NCBI GenBank assembly: GCA_012514445.1
Contig: JAAZAI010000357.1
Coordinates: 1-9,156 of the forward strand
Origin: Lentisphaerota bacterium
GTDB lineage: Bacteria > Verrucomicrobiota > Kiritimatiellia > RFP12 > UBA3636
Length of the DNA stretch: 9,156 nucleotides
Reading direction: 5' to 3'
Shown: positions 5,660-9,156 of the stretch, one piece after another
How positions within the stretch are numbered: the first letter of the stretch is position 1
Layout of the letters: each line of letters begins with the position of its first letter
The notes under the pieces: generated by a model
The model's database searches: none
What the model was told of the DNA's origin: nothing
Seen by the model: only the letters and a program-made list of their open reading frames with translations
Made by a program: the position numbers and the translations under genes

Positions 5660-6184
5660 ATGGAAGCGATTTTCAAGCAGTTGAGGAAGGCGCGCATCGC
5701 GGCGGGGCTGACGCAGGCCGCGCTGGCGGGGCAGGTGGGCTGCACGCAGTCGGCCGTGAGCATGATGGAGGCCGGGCGTCCGGAGGCGCTTTCGCGGGAG
5801 TCGCTGGAGAAGCTGGCGAAAGTCCTGAACGTGACGCTGCCGGAGGCGGTCGACGCGAAGCCCCTGTCTCCGTCTTCCGGAGCGGGGCCGGCGGTGTGTC
5901 CGGGTTTCAACTGTCCCTCGAATCTGCCGTACGCGGTCGGGGGCGAGGTGTTCTTCATGCCGCTGGGCACGGCGGGAAGCGGACGCCATTGCGTGCTATG
6001 CGGCGAGTTGCTCGCGCGGCGCTGCCCGTCGTGCGGCGCGCCGCTCTCGACGCCGGGCGGTTGCTGCGCCGCGTGCGGCGCGGCCATCGTGACGATGCCC
6101 GAGGGATATGCGGACAACCCGCAGTCCTGGATCGAGGATCGGACGGCGGCGATCGCCACCCTGCGCCGGGCTCTCGACGCCTAG
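5660..6184 (+). CDS. XRE-family regulator with multi-CxxC zinc-binding tail
   Basis: The product is 174 residues. Residues 4-60 form a helix-turn-helix of the XRE/Cro-CI type: FKQLRKARIAAGLTQAALA, then the recognition segment CTQSAVSMMEAGRPEALSRESLEKLAKVL. After a Pro/Ser linker the C-terminal half is rich in cysteines: C80-x4-C85, C111-x2-C114, C122-x2-C125 and C136-x2-C139, plus C135. These can form two zinc knuckles or ribbons. It should be a cytoplasmic DNA-binding protein. The zinc part could mediate dimerisation, partner binding or metal/redox response, which is inference. GGGGA at 5648-5652 is a good Shine-Dalgarno seven bases before the ATG. The AT-rich site cluster directly upstream is a natural candidate for its own operator. 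No partner gene follows. Confidence 0.82.
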   Translation: MEAIFKQLRKARIAAGLTQAALAGQVGCTQSAVSMMEAGRPEALSRESLEKLAKVLNVTLPEAVDAKPLSPSSGAGPAVCPGFNCPSNLPYAVGGEVFFMPLGTAGSGRHCVLCGELLARRCPSCGAPLSTPGGCCAACGAAIVTMPEGYADNPQSWIEDRTAAIATLRRALDA

Positions 6185-6379
6185 CCGGCGGCTGTCGGGT
6201 TTGTCGATCTGAAATCAGGAAACCAAGAAGCGATGCGGAGCCAACACCCATTCCGGATTTCCTGTGCGTAGGGTTCAATCTGAATTCAGGAACGACGGAA
6301 GTGGGGAGCGAAACAGGACCGCGATACCTGCGGGGCTCGGCTTGTTTGTCGTGTGCCCGTTAGGGAATACCGCGTCAAA
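6185..6379. other. Gene-free spacer with paired ATCTGAA-TCAGGAA repeats
   Basis: No convincing gene is present. Two related 16-mers lie 71 bases apart: GATCTGAAATCAGGAA at 6206-6221 and AATCTGAATTCAGGAA at 6277-6292 (14/16 identical). The second contains the perfect palindrome CTGAATTCAG. CAGGAAA at 6216-6222 also pairs with TTTCCTG at 6258-6264. They could be protein-binding sites or arms of RNA structure. No terminator with a T run is visible after the XRE gene. Confidence 0.5.
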
Positions 6380-6425
6380 GCCTGCGCCCCACGGCGCCAT
6401 TGCAAACGTTGTCTGTGCTGCGTAG

Positions 6426-6559
6426 CGGGCGCGCGCGGTGCGCCCGAATGCGGGCGCAAGGGGTTGCGCCCCTCCAGCCGTGGCGGGCACTCACGGCGCG
6501 CCGCAGCGGAGTACCAACCCGGCTACGACGGGTTGCCCGGCTACGCGCAGGGCCTGCGC
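6426..6559. repeat. Cluster of GC-rich hairpins in non-coding DNA
   Basis: Four perfect stems follow one another: CGGGCGC/GCGCCCG (6426-6432 with 6440-6446), GGGCGCAA/TTGCGCCC with loop GGGG (6452-6459 with 6464-6471), CAACCCG/CGGGTTG (6515-6521 with 6529-6535), and GCGCAG/CTGCGC (6545-6550 with 6554-6559). The 10-mer CCCGGCTACG is also directly repeated at 6518 and 6536. The arrangement is typical of a non-coding palindromic (REP-like) element rather than a terminator, since no T runs follow. Confidence 0.65.
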
Positions 6560-6571
6560 GCCCTTCGTATC

Positions 6572-6604
6572 GATTACGATCAGGATCACGATGACGATCA
6601 GGAC
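6572..6604 (+). repeat. GATNAS hexamer tandem array
   Basis: Five consecutive hexamers, GATTAC, GATCAG, GATCAC, GATGAC and GATCAG, fill 6572-6601 and are followed by GAC. In one frame this would read Asp-Tyr-Asp-Gln-Asp-His, but the surrounding frame contains no recognisable protein. It appears to be a degenerate short tandem repeat within the non-coding element. Confidence 0.7.
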
Positions 6605-6636
6605 TTTGTCGGGTTCGACGAAGCTCGCGACAAAGT
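6603..6636. repeat. 9-base inverted repeat
   Basis: ACTTTGTCG at 6603-6611 is perfectly complementary to CGACAAAGT at 6628-6636 across a 16-base loop. The right arm is part of a short direct repeat, TCGCGACAAAGT followed by TCGCGACGAAAC, at 6625-6648. It lies at the right side of the repeat-rich segment. Confidence 0.65.
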
Positions 6637-6683
6637 TCGCGACGAAACTTAAATACAGCTTCCAACTCCCGACAATAACAATG

Positions 6684-6701
6684 GTGTCACTTTCCTGACA
6701 C
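6684..6701. repeat. REP-like hairpin at the border of the membrane-protein fragment
   Basis: GTGTCA at 6684-6689 pairs perfectly with TGACAC at 6696-6701 around the loop CTTTCC. It lies seven bases before the first possible start of the truncated membrane-protein ORF and may mark a rearrangement border. It is not followed by a T run. Confidence 0.55.
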
Positions 6702-6708
6702 ACACCCC

Positions 6709-7674
6709 TTGCCCTCCGGTTACGAAAATCCTCTTGCGCTGGTGGTCTCCGCAGGCTTGCTCTACCGGATTGTCGTTCAATTCGTGTCGATGGCGCTCGA
6801 TCTCGACGCGGCGCCCCGCTGGAGTTCCGTGGTCGCTCGCCTCGTGGGCGTTGGGAGCGCTCTGTATCTGGTGTGCAGCCCTCCCGTCTGGCGCGCTGCG
6901 CAGTCGCCGCATCCCGCCATCTTCGGGATTTTTCTTGCGGTCGCCGCGATGGAGCGGTTCCTGCAGTACGCAAGGTGGAAGACGCTGAGCGCCTTCCTCC
7001 TCTGGGCGGCGATCGCCGGCGTCGGGGTTGTCGAATCCCCGCTGCTGATCCTGTTGATGCCGGCGTGGGTCGTGATCCTGTTGCTGCTGTCGTATCAGAG
7101 ACTTGACGACGACGACGAGCAGGCGGAAGACCTCGAGGACGCGGTGGCGTCGTCGTGGTGGCGGTGGCTCGCGGGAGTCGCGGTGCTCGCCGCGGTGTCC
7201 GCCGCGTGCGTCGCCTACGTCGTGGAGTCGTTCGACGGAACCGAGGGCTACGTCCTGCGCGGATTCACGCGACGGCTTCACGTGCTCTTGTTCTTCGTTC
7301 GGGACTACTTCGCCGAGCTGCTGGGCGCGATGCCGTCGATCGGCTGGCTTGTCGTCGTCGTGGGATTGCTGACGCCCTGGGTGTTGACGTTGCTGCTGGC
7401 CAGGCGTGTGCAGAATGGAGATTTCGGGCCCAGACTGGTCGTTCTCTATGGGGTGGCCGGTATGGCGAGCGTGGCGCAGGTGGCGGGTTTCGAATCGGTG
7501 CAGATCTGGTCCCTGCTGTCCAGCGCCACTTTTCGTCTTGGCGCGTGCCTGATGAGCGCGATGACGTTCGGCCTCGTCGCGGCGGCCTGGCTGTTGGCGG
7601 CGGAGCGAAGCTTCCGTGGTCTGGCCCGAAGCCAGCAAGCGGATCTGAGCCCGGCGCATCTAGCGGATACGTGA
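6709..7674 (+). CDS. Multi-pass membrane protein, probably 5'-truncated (DUF2723-like)
   Basis: The ORF encodes 321 residues from a TTG, with no Shine-Dalgarno and a stop 33 bases upstream in frame. It has about eight to ten hydrophobic segments, roughly at 8-30, 42-58, 69-84, 94-128, 151-173, 187-203, 211-230, 243-258 and 277-297, and an acidic loop at 132-145 (RLDDDDEQAEDLED). The order GLLYRIV, then CSPPVWRAAQSPHPAIFG, then ERFLQYARWKTLSAFLLWAAIAGVGVVESP recalls the middle of DUF2723-type (protein-O-mannosyltransferase-like) membrane domains. The usual N-terminal part with the first transmembrane segment and large extracytoplasmic loop is missing. The last residues (ARSQQADLSPAHLADT) look unlike the rest and overlap a PEP-CTERM tail in another frame. 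It is best read as a gene fragment, and expression is doubtful. Confidence 0.5.
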   Translation: MPSGYENPLALVVSAGLLYRIVVQFVSMALDLDAAPRWSSVVARLVGVGSALYLVCSPPVWRAAQSPHPAIFGIFLAVAAMERFLQYARWKTLSAFLLWAAIAGVGVVESPLLILLMPAWVVILLLLSYQRLDDDDEQAEDLEDAVASSWWRWLAGVAVLAAVSAACVAYVVESFDGTEGYVLRGFTRRLHVLLFFVRDYFAELLGAMPSIGWLVVVVGLLTPWVLTLLLARRVQNGDFGPRLVVLYGVAGMASVAQVAGFESVQIWSLLSSATFRLGACLMSAMTFGLVAAAWLLAAERSFRGLARSQQADLSPAHLADT

Positions 7675-7772
7675 CGATTACCTACAACTACACCCCCGTT
7701 CCCGAGCCTGCCACGGCGTCGCTGGCTTGCGCCGGGCTTCTCATGCTGCTCCGCCGCCGCCGTCAGGCCTAG
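7641..7772 (+). pseudogene. Orphan PEP-CTERM sorting tail (3' remnant)
   Basis: In a frame different from the membrane ORF, the last 43 codons read SGYVTITYNYTPVPEP, then ATASLACAGLLMLL, then RRRRQA and stop. This has all parts of a PEP-CTERM signal: the VPEP motif, a hydrophobic helix and a terminal arginine cluster. Such tails mark secreted proteins for sorting at the cell envelope. The long exported protein that should precede it is absent, because upstream of about 7640 this frame is only the shadow of the membrane ORF. It appears to be the 3' remnant of a lost gene joined to the membrane-protein fragment. Confidence 0.65.
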
Positions 7773-7844
7773 CCGTCGGGGGGGGCGCGTAGCAGGGAAT
7801 GGAGCGATTTCTCTTCGTTCCATCGCATCCGGCAGGAGATCACG

Positions 7845-7872
7845 AAGGCGCGCGGGATTCCCCGTGCGCCTT
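7845..7872. terminator. Hairpin between converging genes
   Basis: A 12-base-pair stem pairs AAGGCGCGCGGG (7845-7856) with CCCGTGCGCCTT (7861-7872), with one G-T pair and loop ATTC. It overlaps the stop codon of the minus-strand gene. No strong T run is present on either strand, so it may act as a weak terminator or a transcript-stabilising structure at the end of the htpG-lepB operon. Confidence 0.55.
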
Positions 7873-8380
7873 ATCGCTTCAGGACTTCGACCACGGTGCA
7901 GTCGGCGAAGCGCCATTCGCCGTCGGCCTTGACGAGTCGGCATTCGAGTTCGCGCGTCTCGGCGAACTCGCCGCCTGTGCGGTGCACGCCCTTCAGGCGG
8001 GCGGTGACGGTGCTGACGGCGTTCCCGGACGAGGGGAAGCGCGTCTCGAGATCGACGAACGTCAGCGTGAGGCGTTCGCAGCCGCCTTTGAGCGCGAGGG
8101 CGTTCTGCGCGATCTGCTGCCGCGAGTAGGTGCCTCCGCCGAGTTCGTGCAGCGGCGTCCGCAGCGTGGCGGGGTCCGTGAAGAGGTCGGCCAGGCCTCG
8201 GCTGGCGAGGCCCGTGGCGACGATGTGTGCGCCGGGGGCGACCTCGGCGAGTTCGGCGAGGCGCTCGAAACGCTTGCGGACGCGGTCGGCTTCGTCGTCC
8301 CGCAGCATCCAGTTGAGGAGTGCGCCCGCCGCGAGGACGGCGGCGGCGACGATGGCGGCTTGACGGAGGTTCACTACCAT
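7871..8380 (-). CDS. Membrane-anchored protein, probable NTF2-like fold
   Basis: The product is 169 residues. One hydrophobic segment at residues 7-25 should anchor it in the inner membrane, with the remainder outside the cytoplasm. The soluble part starts with an amphipathic helix (RVRKRFERLAELAEV). It continues with strands ending in a pattern common in NTF2-like proteins: LTLTFVDLETRF, VSTVTARLKGVHR, RELECRLVKADGEWRFADCTVVEVL. No catalytic residues can be named, and C101, C147 and C161 have no clear partner. The ATG overlaps the lepB stop by seven bases, so it is probably co-translated with signal peptidase. A TGGGGAA sequence precedes the start. Function unknown; a role at the envelope is inferred from the anchor and neighbour. 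Confidence 0.7.
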   Translation of the reverse strand: MVVNLRQAAIVAAAVLAAGALLNWMLRDDEADRVRKRFERLAELAEVAPGAHIVATGLASRGLADLFTDPATLRTPLHELGGGTYSRQQIAQNALALKGGCERLTLTFVDLETRFPSSGNAVSTVTARLKGVHRTGGEFAETRELECRLVKADGEWRFADCTVVEVLKR

Positions 8381-8868
8381 AGCGGTTTCCCCAGGATGCG
8401 GTGGACGCCGACTTCTCCGAAATCGTGTCTATCCATGTCGACGGCGCGGTTGTCGCCCACCACGTAAACGTTGCCTTCGGCGACGGTCCGCGGCTCGAGG
8501 TTCCAGTCGCAGGGCCCGGCGACGTAGGGCTCGGCGACGGGCCGGCCGTTGCGGACCAGTGCGCCGTTCTCGAAGGCGATGGTGTCGCCGGCGAGGCCGA
8601 CGACGCGCTTGAAGAGCGCCATGTGGCGGCCGGCGAAGCGGATCATCACGATGTCGCCATGGCGCGGCGCCTGGAACCAGAAGGCGGGACGCCAGCAGAA
8701 GACGAAGCCGCCATCGCGGTAGGTCGGCTCCATGCTCGCGCCCTGCAGACGCATGGGCAGGCAGACATGGCCGAAGAAACCGTAGGCGATGGCGGCGACG
8801 ACCGCGAGTCGCAGCCAGAAGCGGCGGGTGAGCCGGGGCAGCAGAAACTCGCGGAGGTGCTTGTTCAT
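8374..8868 (-). CDS. lepB: Signal peptidase I (S26 family)
   Basis: The product is 164 residues and removes signal peptides from exported proteins at the outer face of the inner membrane. One N-terminal transmembrane segment (about residues 18-36) leads into the catalytic domain. Box B is GASMEPTY with the nucleophile S45, followed by HGDIVMIRF. The general base is K87 in LFKRVVGLAGD. The conserved NVYVVGDNR ends at R141, with FGEV following. It is short like the Gram-positive type and lacks the large insertion of E. coli LepB. After GDNR the usual DNSxDSR reads AVDMDRHD. The ATG at 8868 is chosen because upstream residues in this frame are the shadow of htpG; the gap to the htpG stop is two bases. 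The ending overlaps the next gene by seven bases. Confidence 0.93.
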   Translation of the reverse strand: MNKHLREFLLPRLTRRFWLRLAVVAAIAYGFFGHVCLPMRLQGASMEPTYRDGGFVFCWRPAFWFQAPRHGDIVMIRFAGRHMALFKRVVGLAGDTIAFENGALVRNGRPVAEPYVAGPCDWNLEPRTVAEGNVYVVGDNRAVDMDRHDFGEVGVHRILGKPLW

Positions 8869-8870
8869 GG

Positions 8871-9156
8871 CTATTTGAGCATCATCGCGCTTACCAGCTT
8901 GTTGAACCGCGCGGGATCGTCGACGGGCGAACCCTCGGCGAGGCGGGCCTGCCCGTAGAGCAGGTCCGCGGCGTCCGCCAGCGCCTCGGCGCCGGCATCC
9001 GCCTTCGCCAGCTCCAGCATGCGCTGCATGACGGGGTGCTTCGGATTGAGCTCGAGGATGCGCAGCGACTTCGGCACCTCCTGGTTGAACGCCTTCATCA
9101 CGCGCTCCATGTGCGCGCTGGGCGCATGCTCGTCCGCGACGAGGCAGCACGCCGAA
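8871..9156 (-). CDS. htpG: Chaperone protein HtpG (Hsp90), C-terminal end (partial)
   Basis: The minus-strand frame is open to the window edge, so the N-terminal ATPase and middle domains lie outside. The visible 94 residues match the HtpG C-terminal dimerisation domain. They run SACCLVADEHAPSAHMERVMKA, interrupted by no stop, then LRILELNPKHPVMQRM, DLLYGQARLAEGSPVDDP and FNKLVSAMMLK. The ATG at 9110 is internal, not the start. HtpG is the cytoplasmic Hsp90 that helps stress-damaged or client proteins fold. It is the first visible gene of a minus-strand operon with lepB and the NTF2-like gene, with two bases between its stop and lepB. Confidence 0.9.
   Translation of the reverse strand, partial: SACCLVADEHAPSAHMERVMKAFNQEVPKSLRILELNPKHPVMQRMLELAKADAGAEALADAADLLYGQARLAEGSPVDDPARFNKLVSAMMLK

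Noticed and set aside
5545..6363. Plus-strand 272-codon frame overlapping the XRE gene
   Set aside because: It is a Gly/Arg/Ala-rich shadow of the regulator, which has a clear helix-turn-helix and cysteine motifs in the other frame.
6353..6652. Plus-strand 99-codon ORF containing an Asp-rich stretch
   Set aside because: It is read through hairpins and the GATNAS hexamer array, with no start signal or domain. Treated as repeat-derived.
7799..8467. Plus-strand 222-codon ORF opposite the NTF2-like gene
   Set aside because: The minus-strand reading has a membrane anchor, operon overlaps and a plausible fold. The plus frame is an acidic Gly-rich shadow.
8869..9150. N-terminal extension of signal peptidase to the start at 9150
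   Set aside because: This part is htpG read out of frame. The ATG at 8868 gives a normal signal peptidase N-terminus.

Overview
The window is GC-rich, gene-dense bacterial DNA. Several features point, with moderate confidence, to the PVC superphylum and perhaps to Kiritimatiellota/Verrucomicrobiota. These are a PEP-CTERM sorting tail ending in a run of arginines, a parallel beta-helix protein, a multi-pass membrane protein resembling the DUF2723 type, and GC-rich coding sequence broken by one sharply AT-rich island. No rRNA or tRNA gene is visible, so the taxonomy is an inference.

Layout. (1) Positions 2-766 hold the 3' end of a beta-helix protein, closed by a strong terminator at 807-850. 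(2) A promoter with a perfect TATAAT at 902-907 starts a tightly packed plus-strand operon. It encodes a small lipoprotein with a degenerate heavy-metal-associated fold, the tyrosine recombinase XerD, ribonuclease III, a ClC-family chloride channel with two CBS domains, and a zinc-ribbon/Smr protein. Genes overlap or sit within about 12 bases of each other, so co-transcription is likely, although the functions are a mixed housekeeping set. (3) Positions 5176-5659 contain no convincing gene. They hold a 64-base tandem duplication followed by an island of about 30% GC with four TTGTTGATA-type sites, two facing promoter-like sequences and a loosely dif-like stretch. This is the most unusual part of the window. 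(4) An XRE-family regulator with a multi-CxxC zinc-binding tail follows at 5660-6184. (5) Positions 6185-6708 are gene-free and dense in hairpins, short direct repeats and a GATNAS hexamer array. (6) A membrane-protein ORF without its usual N-terminal part begins directly after the last hairpin. It runs, in another reading frame, into an isolated PEP-CTERM tail, which looks like a scar of rearrangement. (7) Converging from the right on the minus strand is a compact operon: the htpG 3' end, a short signal peptidase I, and a membrane-anchored protein with a probable NTF2-like fold.

The two operons are ordinary core genome. The accessory and possibly novel signals lie in the 5.2-7.8 kb interval between them. 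The leading candidates are a replication-origin-like or operator-like AT island next to an orphan zinc-ribbon regulator, and a repeat-rich segment bordered by gene fragments. None can be assigned a function from sequence alone.
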